Counted from the stretch's first letter, positions 40,490 to 49,367 are shown. The stretch is DNA of 64,000 nt from Gryllotalpicola protaetiae (GCF_003627055.1 NZ_CP032624.1:3410001-3474000), one strand, 5' to 3'. Numbers and translations: made by a program. Notes: generated by a model not told the origin, from the letters alone.

Positions 40490-40717
40490 ATGTCGCTCAA
40501 CACCACACCGAACGACGACCTCCGGGCGGAGCCGCAGCTGACCGCGGCCGACCGCTGTGACGCGTGCGGCGCCCAGGCGTACGTGCGGGCCACGGTGAAC
40601 GGCACCGAGCTGCTGTTCTGCGCTCACCACGCGAAGAAGCACCAAGAGAAGCTCGAGGCGATCGCCGAGAGCTGGCACGACGAGTCGGCTCGACTCCTTG
40701 AGGACTCGCGCGCGTAA
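40490..40717 (+). CDS. DUF7455 family small zinc-ribbon-like protein
   Basis: This 75-aa protein has the pattern CDACGAQAYVRATVNGTELLF followed by CAHHAKKH, a CxxC...CxxH metal site. The rest is a helical, charged C-terminus. It is common in actinobacteria near the sigA and parE genes; function unknown. AGGAGG lies 8 nt before the ATG, a strong ribosome site. A clear intrinsic terminator follows, so it is a single-gene transcript facing away from parE. Confidence 0.85.
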   Translation: MSLNTTPNDDLRAEPQLTAADRCDACGAQAYVRATVNGTELLFCAHHAKKHQEKLEAIAESWHDESARLLEDSRA

Positions 40718-40734
40718 GCACCGGAAGAGACGTG

Positions 40735-40756
40735 GGGCCAGGCGGAAGCCTGGCCC
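40735..40756 (+). terminator. intrinsic terminator after DUF7455
   Basis: GGGCCAGGC and GCCTGGCCC pair across GGAA and are followed by TTTCTCT. It ends 5 nt before the stop of the convergent racemase gene, so it probably serves both directions. Confidence 0.85.
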
Positions 40757-40761
40757 TTTCT

Positions 40762-41859
40762 CTATGCCTCGAGGTAGCGGCGCGGAACACGCGCGGCGAT
40801 GCGCGTCGTGATCTCGTCGCCGAGCGTGCCCGAGAGGTCCCCCCATTGGCGCACCGTCTGCTCGCCCTCGGCGCCGGCGCCGAACAGCACAGCGGCGTCG
40901 CCCTGCCCGAGCTCGGCGCCGGGGGCGACCGCGATCACGAGATGGTCCCGCTCGACGCGCACGATCGGATGCTGCACGCCGCGCACCGCGACGGCGCAGC
41001 TCCCCGCGACATTGCGCGGCACGCCGTCGCCGTAGCCGGCGCTGACATACGCCTCGGCGCGATCGTCGCCGGTCTCGCGCACGGCGAGCACCTGTGCGCG
41101 CAGAGTCATAACGGGCGTCAGGCCGATCTCGGCCGGCGTGACGCCGTCGAACGACGGGATGCCCCAGCAGTGGCCGCCCATGCGGACGAGGTCGAGGCGC
41201 ACGTCTTCGCGCCGAAGCCCGGCCGAGCTCGCGGCGAGGTGGCGCACATCGATCGTGGCGCCGAGGTCGCGGGCGACGGAGACGCCATCGAGGAAGCGCT
41301 CGAGAGCGATCGTGTCCTCGTCCTCCGAGGCCTCGGCGATGTGAGTCCACGCCGCGAAGGTGCGCACGAGGCCCGCCCGCTCGGCCTCGACCGCGCCGGC
41401 CACGAGCGCCGGCCAATCGTCGGTCGTGGCACCGTTGCGGTGCAGGCCGGTGTCGAGCTTCAGGTGCAACCGGGGTGGAACAAACCCGGCCGTGCCGGAG
41501 AGCTCGCGCGCGGCATCCGTGATGGCGGTGAGCTCCGGAATGCTCGAGACGCCGAGGTCGACGTGCGCGGCGATCGCGTCGGCGAAGTCCTGCCCGGGCG
41601 GGTAGAGCCACGAGAGCACCGCGACCTCGTCACCGATGCCGGCGGCGCGCAGCTCGAGCGCCGTGTCGAGGTCGAGAGCGCCGATCGCGCGGATGCCGCT
41701 TTCGATCGCCTGCTGTGCGACGCGCACCCGGCCGTGGCCGTAGGCGTCGGCCTTGACGACGACCATCAGCTCGGCCGGCGCGACAGCCCGGCGCAGGTGC
41801 GCGATGTTGGCGTCGAGCGCGCCGAGGTCGATGACGGCTTCGACGAGGGACCCGGTCAT
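40762..41859 (-). CDS. alr: alanine racemase homologue keeping the PLP lysine but lacking the catalytic tyrosine
   Basis: This 365-aa fold-type III PLP enzyme has the PLP motif VVVKADAYGHG with Lys36, the KLDTGLHRNG segment and Arg227 in LVRMGG, the residue that contacts the PLP ring. The C-terminal half is abnormal. The segment holding the second catalytic base (the SYG Tyr, Tyr265 of the Geobacillus enzyme) is deleted: VLAVRETGDDRAEAY runs straight to GYGDG. The usual GRVCMDQ motif reads VRVERDH (residues 300-306). It is the last gene of a five-gene operon and its ATG overlaps the paralogue by 4 nt behind GGAGGAG. The missing residues are present in that paralogue, suggesting a heterodimer. 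Confidence 0.9.
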   Translation of the reverse strand: MTGSLVEAVIDLGALDANIAHLRRAVAPAELMVVVKADAYGHGRVRVAQQAIESGIRAIGALDLDTALELRAAGIGDEVAVLSWLYPPGQDFADAIAAHVDLGVSSIPELTAITDAARELSGTAGFVPPRLHLKLDTGLHRNGATTDDWPALVAGAVEAERAGLVRTFAAWTHIAEASEDEDTIALERFLDGVSVARDLGATIDVRHLAASSAGLRREDVRLDLVRMGGHCWGIPSFDGVTPAEIGLTPVMTLRAQVLAVRETGDDRAEAYVSAGYGDGVPRNVAGSCAVAVRGVQHPIVRVERDHLVIAVAPGAELGQGDAAVLFGAGAEGEQTVRQWGDLSGTLGDEITTRIAARVPRRYLEA

Positions 41860-42812
41860 CGCTCCTCCCCCGCGGGGTGGCGGCGGGGCCGCGAGCTCAA
41901 CCGGGTGGTGATCTCGGCGCTGTGGGTGCCGAGCGCCTGCGCGTGCTGATGCGCGGTCGGTTCGCCGCGGCGCGCGTCGCCGAGCACGGTCGCCTCGGTG
42001 CCGAGCGCAGGGGCGTCGACGTCGCCGAGATCGAGCATGAAGGCATCCATCGCGACCCGGCCGGCGATCGTGTGGCGCGCGCCGTCGACGGATGCGTCGA
42101 CCCGGTTGCCTCCTGCGCGCGTGAGCCCGTCCGCATAGCCGAGTGTCACAAGCGCCAGGGTGGTCTGGGTGCGGGTGCGGTAGGTGTAGCCGTAGCTCAC
42201 CCCTTCGTCGGCGCCGACCCGCTTGGTGGCGGCGATCGGCGCCCAGAGGCGCAGAACGGGGCGGAAATCGGGGGCGAGGTCCGCGCTGTCTTCGCTGACG
42301 CCGAAGAGCTCGGCGCCGACGACGGGGAACGCGGAGTCCACAACGGCGGCGATGCCCCGCTGGGCCGCATCGGCGAGGGCGTCGTCGAGCTCGGCGGGCG
42401 CCAGCCCGGGAAGCCCGTCGCCGTCCTCTTCGGCGAGCACCACGCCGGTGACGCCGCCGTCAGCCGCGCGCTCGTATTCGCCGAGCGAATGAACCCGGGG
42501 CGCGACGCCGAGCGCCGCCGCACGGCGGAAGTCCTCGTCGGCACTGTGCTGCGTCGTGACGACGAGGGTCTCGGAGGCGAGAGCGCGCACCCGTTCGGCT
42601 TCATCGAGGCGGGCGACCACGAAGGCCTGAGCGCCGAGTTCGGTGAGGGCGGGAACGACGACCTCGAGGCCGTGGCCCCAGGCATCCGCGCCGACGTCGA
42701 CGAGCAGCGGCGCGCCGTCCGTCAGCTCGCGGAAGCGCGCGACGTTGGCGGCGAGCACGGTGAGATCGATCGACGCCTCGCGGAAGGCGACGTGCCGCTT
42801 TCCTGCTGCCAT
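41856..42812 (-). CDS. alanine racemase homologue keeping the catalytic tyrosine but lacking the PLP lysine
   Basis: This 318-aa racemase-like protein is about 50 residues shorter than usual because of losses in the PLP barrel. The PLP motif reads LLVDVGADAWGHG: the lysine is Gly41 and the phosphate-binding Tyr is Trp45. The DTGxxRxG segment and the Arg that contacts the cofactor are not found. The C-terminal domain is intact, with GVSYGYTY (Tyr207 at the catalytic position), LGYADGLTR and AGRVAMDAF (Met255/Asp256). In racemases these residues reach into the partner active site, so it can complete the Lys-bearing paralogue but cannot work alone. The ATG shares one base with the GatD-like stop. 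Confidence 0.85.
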   Translation of the reverse strand: MAAGKRHVAFREASIDLTVLAANVARFRELTDGAPLLVDVGADAWGHGLEVVVPALTELGAQAFVVARLDEAERVRALASETLVVTTQHSADEDFRRAAALGVAPRVHSLGEYERAADGGVTGVVLAEEDGDGLPGLAPAELDDALADAAQRGIAAVVDSAFPVVGAELFGVSEDSADLAPDFRPVLRLWAPIAATKRVGADEGVSYGYTYRTRTQTTLALVTLGYADGLTRAGGNRVDASVDGARHTIAGRVAMDAFMLDLGDVDAPALGTEATVLGDARRGEPTAHQHAQALGTHSAEITTRLSSRPRRHPAGEER

Positions 42813-43555
42813 CAGCGCTTGCCGGCGACGAATCGGCGGGTGGCGTCGAGCGAGGCCAGCTCGAGCTCCCATTCGCCGTCCAGCTCCCCCGGCAGCGGCC
42901 CGAGCACGTCCTCGACCATGGAGCGCGCGAGCCAGGGGTTCCGCACGAACGCCGGGCCGAGCAGGTTGGTCCAGATCAGCGAGCCGTGGCGTGCGCCGTC
43001 GTCGCCCTGGTTGTTCAGCTTCGCCGTGTTGTCGAGGCCGAACAGCACTCTGCCGAACGGGGTCACGCCGGCGTCCAGCGTGACGGAGAGCGTCTTGACG
43101 TAGACGCCGGCCGCGTCGGGGTGTGCCGAGCCCGGTGCGTACTGGACGAGCAGGTCGTCGCCGTAGACGTGGCGGTCGGTCGGGCGTTCGACGGCATCGC
43201 CCGGAAGCAGCCCGAGGCCGGCGAAACCCGGGTGCGAGACGCGCGCCGTCGTGCGCGCGAACAGCGCAATGGACGTGCCGAAGACGACGATGCGGCGGCT
43301 GGATGCCAGGAAGGCGCGCAGGGCTTCTCCGTCGGCAGCCAACGACGCGAGCACTTCGAGATCGCCCGACCCGAACACGGCGAGATCGGCGGGCACCGCG
43401 GTCGACACGTCGTCGATGCGGTTGAGCACGACGTCGAAGCCGAGCTGCCCGCCGAGGCGGTCGAGGGCCATGAGGTTGCCGCGGTCGCCGTTGAGCCACA
43501 GCTGGTCCGGGAACATCCAGTTGACGGTCAGCGTGGGGCGCGCGCCGTCACTCAT
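42812..43555 (-). CDS. GatD-like glutamine amidotransferase homologue without catalytic Cys and His
   Basis: This 247-aa protein resembles GatD, the glutaminase of lipid II isoglutaminyl synthase. The start matches well: NWMFPDQLWLNGDRGNLMAL against the GatD consensus L-N-x-Y-x-D-x-G-N. The nucleophile motif, normally C-G-G-Y-Q, reads F-G-T-S-I (Phe92). The usual Y-L-H-G-P reads N-L-L-G-P (Leu199). By this alignment Cys94 and His189 of the S. aureus enzyme are both replaced, so glutamine hydrolysis is not expected. It overlaps the MurT-like gene by 8 nt and the racemase homologue by 1 nt. A structural or amine-delivery role with MurT is proposed. Confidence 0.82.
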   Translation of the reverse strand: MSDGARPTLTVNWMFPDQLWLNGDRGNLMALDRLGGQLGFDVVLNRIDDVSTAVPADLAVFGSGDLEVLASLAADGEALRAFLASSRRIVVFGTSIALFARTTARVSHPGFAGLGLLPGDAVERPTDRHVYGDDLLVQYAPGSAHPDAAGVYVKTLSVTLDAGVTPFGRVLFGLDNTAKLNNQGDDGARHGSLIWTNLLGPAFVRNPWLARSMVEDVLGPLPGELDGEWELELASLDATRRFVAGKR

Positions 43556-44894
43556 CGGTCATCGCCTTCCGGACCTCCTGATAGTGGTGCAGCAGCGTCA
43601 GCAGATAGAGGTCCTTCGCGGGCTCGGCCAGCAGCGCCTTGGCGGTCACGACCGGGTCGTCGGTGGCGACGACGGAGATCTTGTCGCGGGGTACGCCGGC
43701 GTATCGCAGGATGTTCGCGGTGTCGTGCGCGACGACGTCGCCGATGCACACGAACTTCTCGACGTTGGCGTCGGCAAGGCGCGAGAAGTCGACGTCGAAG
43801 CCGTACGCGGTGTTCGCGGTCTTCGGACCCCACGCGTTCTCGACGATGTTCAGGCCGACGGCGACGGTCTTCGGCTTCGGGTCGCGGCGGATGTTCTCGA
43901 TCGCGAGCGCGAGCGTGTCGGGGGTCTCCTGCTTGAAGCGCGCGTAGTGCACGGTCTTCCCGGCGATCTCGGTGTCTTCGAGGCGCCCCTGGATGTTGAC
44001 GAAGGAGTCGAAGGCGCGAGCGATCGCGTCGTCGTCGATGCCGAGTTCCTTCGCGTACGAGTACGCGAGCAGATAGTCGTAGACGAAGTGGATCGCCCGG
44101 TAGTGCATCGGGAAGGAGCGCCCGCCGATGGTGACCGTGCCCGCGTCGAGGTCGAACCCGTCGACCGTGTAGTCGGTCTCTGCCTTCGACGCGAAGCCGC
44201 ACTTCGTGCAGTGGAACCGCCCGATGCTCGGCATGTTCTCGTAGTCGAACACGAGCGTGCCCGAGCAGACCGGGCAGGGTCGTGAGATGGAGAAGCGCGA
44301 GACGCGCGGCTCCGCGCTGTAGCTGTTCCGTGGAAGACCGTAGCTGCGCACTCGCTGCCACTTCGCGCCGATCGACGAGACGTCGGGGTCGTCGTTGTTG
44401 ACGAGCAGGGTCATGTCGGCCGTGATGACCTCGGCGATCCGGTCGCGGATGTAGTTGGGGCTCTGGTTCACCTGCGGAACGTCCTTCTGGACGTTCGTGA
44501 GCAGCAGATGCTGCGGGTGGATGACCGGGACGATCTTCGACAGCGCCTCTTCGGCGACCTCGAGCACCAGCACGTCGGCCTTCGGCCGGTTGAAGAACGA
44601 CGTGTACCGCAAGAGGCTCGCGACGATGCCGGGCTGGTTGTTCGACTCGGTGTTGTACGCGACCGTCTGCCCGGAGGCCGCGACCACCTGCTGCACGAGC
44701 GCGGTCGTCGTCGACTTGCCGTTGGTCCCGGTGACGAAGACGACCCTGGCCGGCTTGCGGATGTAGCTCAGCACCGACGGCGAGATGCGGAAGGCCAGCG
44801 CGCCGGGGATGTGGTAGCCGGGTCGGCCGATCGCCCTGAGGCCGACGAGCGCTGCCTTGCCGACGAGGAATGCGAAAGCATCCCTCGCGCTCAT
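43548..44894 (-). CDS. MurT-like Mur ligase-family protein
   Basis: This 448-aa ATP-dependent ligase-like protein has a Mur ligase P-loop (VTGTNGKST, residues 54-62), LLVNNDDP and an inserted Cys4 zinc ribbon (CPVCSG, then CTKCG, 207-232), the hallmark of MurT. The C-terminal DUF1727-type domain is present but divergent. The usual DGxDxSW stretch, whose Asp completes the GatD triad, reads AWGPKTANTA (354-363). The NxxRDQxDRxGE motif is replaced by NVQKDVPQVNQSPNY. MurT activates the alpha-carboxyl of lipid II D-Glu. Here the carboxyl may be joined to an amine other than ammonia. Overlaps: 4 nt with the upstream ligase, 8 nt with the GatD-like gene. Confidence 0.85.
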   Translation of the reverse strand: MSARDAFAFLVGKAALVGLRAIGRPGYHIPGALAFRISPSVLSYIRKPARVVFVTGTNGKSTTTALVQQVVAASGQTVAYNTESNNQPGIVASLLRYTSFFNRPKADVLVLEVAEEALSKIVPVIHPQHLLLTNVQKDVPQVNQSPNYIRDRIAEVITADMTLLVNNDDPDVSSIGAKWQRVRSYGLPRNSYSAEPRVSRFSISRPCPVCSGTLVFDYENMPSIGRFHCTKCGFASKAETDYTVDGFDLDAGTVTIGGRSFPMHYRAIHFVYDYLLAYSYAKELGIDDDAIARAFDSFVNIQGRLEDTEIAGKTVHYARFKQETPDTLALAIENIRRDPKPKTVAVGLNIVENAWGPKTANTAYGFDVDFSRLADANVEKFVCIGDVVAHDTANILRYAGVPRDKISVVATDDPVVTAKALLAEPAKDLYLLTLLHHYQEVRKAMTDE

Positions 44895-45610
44895 GCAGTC
44901 GCTCCCTTGACGATCACGAACGGCGTCTGCTGATGGCCCTGGCCGTAAGGGTTGTCGCGGATGAACTCGTTCAGCTCGGCCTTGGTCTTGAGGGCGAGCA
45001 ACGACTTCGAGGCGCCGAGCAGGCTTCCGCCGAAGTCGTTCGTGTCGGTGATCACAAGCGGCACACCGAGCTTGACGAGCACCTCGTCGCACAGCTCCTG
45101 CGCGTTGTCGGGCAGCGGGATGCCCTGACGGTGGAACTCGTCGGGGTTGCCGTAGTCGTCGCCGAGGCCGTCGATGCCCACGACCTTCGGCCCGGTGACG
45201 ACGTAGAACCAGCCCTTGCGGCGGAAGATCACCTTGCCGATGACCGCGGCGGCGGCGCCGAGCAGGATGCGGGGCACGCCGACGGTGTCGATGGCGTACT
45301 GCATCTTGAGCGGAACGCCCACTCCCGCGCCCTTCACGGGGTCGGCGTCGACCTTCGACGACAGCCACTTCGCGAGCCGGCCGACCTTGAGGCTGTCAGG
45401 GTCGATGACGTTGCCGCTCGCGATGGAGACGATCTTCGACGCGGAGAACAGCACGTCGCCCCGCTCGAAGTGCGGCAGCACGTACCGCTCGATCAGCCCG
45501 AGGTACGACTCGTTCGGCTCGATGAAGTGCGTCTTGATCGTGTGCCGCGGATAGCTCGCGCCACCGACGACGACCTCGACCTGCTTGCCGTCGTTCGCAA
45601 AGAAGTCCAT
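44891..45610 (-). CDS. CofE-like (F420-0:gamma-glutamyl ligase family) protein
   Basis: This 239-aa protein resembles the F420_ligase family (PF01996), GTP-dependent enzymes that join glutamate to a carboxyl. Recognisable parts are GDVLFSASKIVSIASGNV, GIDGLGDDYGN (in place of the usual AGVDxSN) and VITDTNDFGGSLLG (in place of SDTxGRPWRxG). No F420 biosynthesis gene (fbiA, fbiC) is nearby. The ATG starts 5 nt after the sigA stop, with GGAG inside the end of sigA, so it is likely co-transcribed with sigA. Its stop overlaps the MurT-like start by 4 nt. An amide ligase working on a cell-wall precursor is the best contextual guess. Confidence 0.7.
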   Translation of the reverse strand: MDFFANDGKQVEVVVGGASYPRHTIKTHFIEPNESYLGLIERYVLPHFERGDVLFSASKIVSIASGNVIDPDSLKVGRLAKWLSSKVDADPVKGAGVGVPLKMQYAIDTVGVPRILLGAAAAVIGKVIFRRKGWFYVVTGPKVVGIDGLGDDYGNPDEFHRQGIPLPDNAQELCDEVLVKLGVPLVITDTNDFGGSLLGASKSLLALKTKAELNEFIRDNPYGQGHQQTPFVIVKGATA

Positions 45611-45615
45611 CCGGC

Positions 45616-46869
<1,254 letters not shown>

Positions 46870-46883
46870 GGTCGTCACCTTCC

Positions 46884-46918
46884 GTCCGTATTGCGGACAT
46901 TACAAAGGCCCATGTCAA
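46884..46918 (-). promoter_or_regulatory. sigA upstream region: TTGACA and a small inverted repeat
   Basis: On the minus strand TTGACA lies at 46918-46913, a consensus -35. GTCCG and CGGAC form a 5-bp inverted repeat around 5 nt at 46884-46898. I find no clear -10 at the right distance, so promoter placement is uncertain. Confidence 0.3.
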
Positions 46919-47016
46919 GTCCGGGTGGTGACGGCACCGCTGTCATTCAGCTGGCGCCCCGCGAACATGAACGGGTCCTGAGCTTCAAGTATGGCACAGG
47001 CGCCGGGTGGCGAGCG

Positions 47017-48336
47017 TCAGCCCCGCGCGGCCTTTCGGCGAGCCCATGCATCATTCAGTGCAACCCAGATCGGGGCCACGCGTATTCCCTCTTCGTCCAG
47101 CATCCGCGCCCGCGTGCGGCGCCTCGCCCGCACGACGCCGACCAGCCCGACCGCCAGCACGGCGAACACGATGAGGAACGCGACGCGGAAGGACGCGAGC
47201 GAGTACATCGGCTGTCCGAAATGCGAATGGGCGAGGTCGAGCAGCGACCCGATGACGTAGATCATGACGAAGCTGGCGCTGAAGCCGCCGACATTGACGA
47301 CCCCGTTCGCCGAGCCGAGGGCGTGCAGCGGATTCGAGGTGCGCGCGAAGTCGAATCCGATCGCAGAGCCCGGGCCGCCGATCCCGACGATCACGAGCAT
47401 CAGCACAACGACGGCGAACGGCGGCTTCCCCGGCCAGAGCAGCATGACGGCCCAGATCGCCGCCATGGCCGCGACCACCATGAGAACGATGTTCGATCGG
47501 CGCAGCGGGTGGCGCCCGGTGAGCACGCCGAGGATCGGCCCCACGACCATGCCGGCGACGACCGGAACGATGAGAAGGACGGATGCCTCGGCTCGGGGGT
47601 AGCCGAGCCCGAAGACGAGAAACGGCAGCCCCCACATCAGCGTGAACATCGTCATCGGGCTCATGGTGACGAAATGCGACCAGAAGCCGAGCTGCGTGCC
47701 CGGCATCTTGAGGCTCTCCCCCAGCTGTCGCAGCGACTGGGTCCAGTTCTCGGGGCGCGGACCCTCGACCGCATCGGCCGGACGGTCGACGACCAGGGTC
47801 GTGACGAGCACCACCCCGAGCACGACGAATGCCGCGGCTGAGAGGAATGCGGGCGTCCACCCCGCCTCGTGCAGGATCGCCGCGAACGGCACAGCCGAGA
47901 GCACCTGGCCGAGCTGGCCGACGTTGCTGACCCACTGCACCGCGACGGGCACCCTGCGGCCGGGGAACCACGAGCTCACGAGCCGGATCACGGACAGGAA
48001 CACCGTCGCGTCGCCCGCGCCGACGAGCACGCGGCCGACGATGGCGTCGCCGATGTTCGGCGAGAGCGCGACGACGACCTGGCCGACGGCCATGACGCCG
48101 AGACCCCCGATCATCATGCGGCGCGGGCCGAACCGGTCGAGCAGCACCCCGAACGGGATCTGCGCCCCTGCGTAGACGACGAGCTGGAGCACGGCGAGCA
48201 TCGACAGCACGGCGGCGCTCGCATGGAATCGCTCGGTGGCGCTGACGCCGGCGACGCCGATGGTCGTCCGCTGGGTGATGGCCACCAGATACGCGAAGAG
48301 CCCGGTCGCATAGACCAGGGCTCCGCGGCGGCTCAC
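47017..48336 (-). CDS. MFS transporter
   Basis: This 439-aa, 12-helix major facilitator protein has the motif-A-like loop DRFGPRRMM after helix 2 and a long central loop between the two six-helix halves (about 200-235). The sugar-phosphate/nitrate-like branch is suggested by SWFPGRRVPVAVQW. The substrate is unknown. The GTG directly abuts the PAC2 gene stop, so the two are coupled. A 147-nt gap with the sigA promoter region follows on the downstream side. Confidence 0.88.
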   Translation of the reverse strand: MSRRGALVYATGLFAYLVAITQRTTIGVAGVSATERFHASAAVLSMLAVLQLVVYAGAQIPFGVLLDRFGPRRMMIGGLGVMAVGQVVVALSPNIGDAIVGRVLVGAGDATVFLSVIRLVSSWFPGRRVPVAVQWVSNVGQLGQVLSAVPFAAILHEAGWTPAFLSAAAFVVLGVVLVTTLVVDRPADAVEGPRPENWTQSLRQLGESLKMPGTQLGFWSHFVTMSPMTMFTLMWGLPFLVFGLGYPRAEASVLLIVPVVAGMVVGPILGVLTGRHPLRRSNIVLMVVAAMAAIWAVMLLWPGKPPFAVVVLMLVIVGIGGPGSAIGFDFARTSNPLHALGSANGVVNVGGFSASFVMIYVIGSLLDLAHSHFGQPMYSLASFRVAFLIVFAVLAVGLVGVVRARRRTRARMLDEEGIRVAPIWVALNDAWARRKAARG

Positions 48337-49272
48337 TCAGTCAAGGCTATCGCCTGCGTCGTCCTTGCCGTGGCGGCGCTGGTGCGCCAGGAACTGCTCC
48401 AGCTCGGCGGCGATCTCGTCGGCCGACGGCAGGTTGCCGGCATCCGCCAGCCCGCGCTTGATCGGGTTGTCCTGCATATACGTGTCGTGCCGCTCCTCGA
48501 GCGCGCCGACCAACCGCTCGAGCTCCTGGTTGCTCTGCACCTGCTCGTTGATGTTGGCGACGAAGTCGCGGTCGTCGTCGCGCAGGAAGTCGGTGGGGAA
48601 CACGAGACCCGTCGATGCGGCGATGCTCTGCAGCGCCGTGATCAGCGCCGCCGGGTATTCGGTGTCACCGAGGTAGTGCGGAACGAGCACGACGAACCCG
48701 GTCGTCAGGTGCTCGCGCTCGGTGAGGCGGTACTCGATCAGGTGCATGGCGGTCGCCGGCGCCTGCGTGCGCGGCCGCCACGCCGAGAGCTGCTCGATCA
48801 GCTCGGCGTTGTTGCCGCTCACCGTCACCGACAGCGGCCGGGTGTGGGGCACCGGCATCGGGATCGCGTGCACCCACGTCGTGCTCGAGACCTCGAGCGT
48901 CTCGATGAGGCCGATGACGGCGGCGCTGAACGCCTCCCATTCGAAGTCGGGCTCGTAGCCGTGCAGGAACAGGAACGGCCGCCCGACCTCGTCGTCGACG
49001 AGGTAGAGGGCGAGCTTCGGCGGCGCGTAGTCGGTGAGGTGGTCCTGCTCGAACGTGAAGGTCGGTCTGCGCGCTCGGTAGTCGAGCAGGATGTCGTTGT
49101 CGAACAGCGCGATCAGCTCGTGCCTCGGCAGGTTCTCAAGCGTGTATGCGCCGAGCTGCGAAACCGTCCCGCCTGCGTCGGCGAACCCCGTCAGACCGCC
49201 CACGAGCGGAAGCCCGGCCGGCACGTCCATCGCGGCGGCGGTGAGCTCGTAGAGTTCGCGGGGGTTGCGCAT
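48337..49272 (-). CDS. PAC2 family protein
   Basis: This 311-aa protein has the PAC2 fold of proteasome assembly chaperones: GLTGFADAGGTVSQLGAYTL at the N-terminus, then a conserved GYEPDFEWEAF and the LTTGFVVLVPHYLG region. The acidic C-terminal tail (from DDDRDF) is typical of the actinobacterial members. Its role in bacteria is not settled. The ATG at 49272 lies 6 nt after TACAGT, a leaderless arrangement. It is divergent from pepA and followed without gap by the MFS gene. Confidence 0.9.
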   Translation of the reverse strand: MRNPRELYELTAAAMDVPAGLPLVGGLTGFADAGGTVSQLGAYTLENLPRHELIALFDNDILLDYRARRPTFTFEQDHLTDYAPPKLALYLVDDEVGRPFLFLHGYEPDFEWEAFSAAVIGLIETLEVSSTTWVHAIPMPVPHTRPLSVTVSGNNAELIEQLSAWRPRTQAPATAMHLIEYRLTEREHLTTGFVVLVPHYLGDTEYPAALITALQSIAASTGLVFPTDFLRDDDRDFVANINEQVQSNQELERLVGALEERHDTYMQDNPIKRGLADAGNLPSADEIAAELEQFLAHQRRHGKDDAGDSLD

Positions 49273-49278
49273 TCTTCA

Positions 49279-49284
49279 ACTGTA
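49279..49284 (-). promoter_or_regulatory. -10 box of leaderless PAC2 gene
   Basis: On the minus strand TACAGT is followed by TGAAGA and the ATG at 49272. No ribosome site fits in this space. Confidence 0.4.
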
Positions 49285-49354
49285 GGCGCGGGGTGCGCAC
49301 GGCTCGGGGCGGTGGGTGATGCCCAGAGCGAACAGGGCCGGCCGCGTACGTCGA

Positions 49355-49360
49355 TAGGGT
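49355..49360 (+). promoter_or_regulatory. -10 box of leaderless pepA
   Basis: TAGGGT is followed by 7 nt (TTTTCGC) and the ATG at 49368. Only about 95 nt separate pepA from the divergent PAC2 gene, so the two promoters nearly touch. Confidence 0.45.
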
Positions 49361-49367
49361 TTTTCGC

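Noticed and set aside
41856-42812. Calling the Lys-less racemase homologue a pseudogene
   Set aside because: The frame is intact, tightly overlapped by neighbours on both sides, and its C-terminal active-site loop is fully kept. A decaying gene would not preserve only the half missing from its partner.
42812-44894. Ordinary MurT-GatD lipid II isoglutaminyl synthase
   Set aside because: The overall match is good, but the Cys, His and Asp of the glutaminase centre are not found, so the standard ammonia-dependent reaction is not supported.
44891-45610. True F420-0:gamma-glutamyl ligase
   Set aside because: Key motifs are altered and no F420 biosynthesis genes are nearby; the neighbours concern the cell wall.
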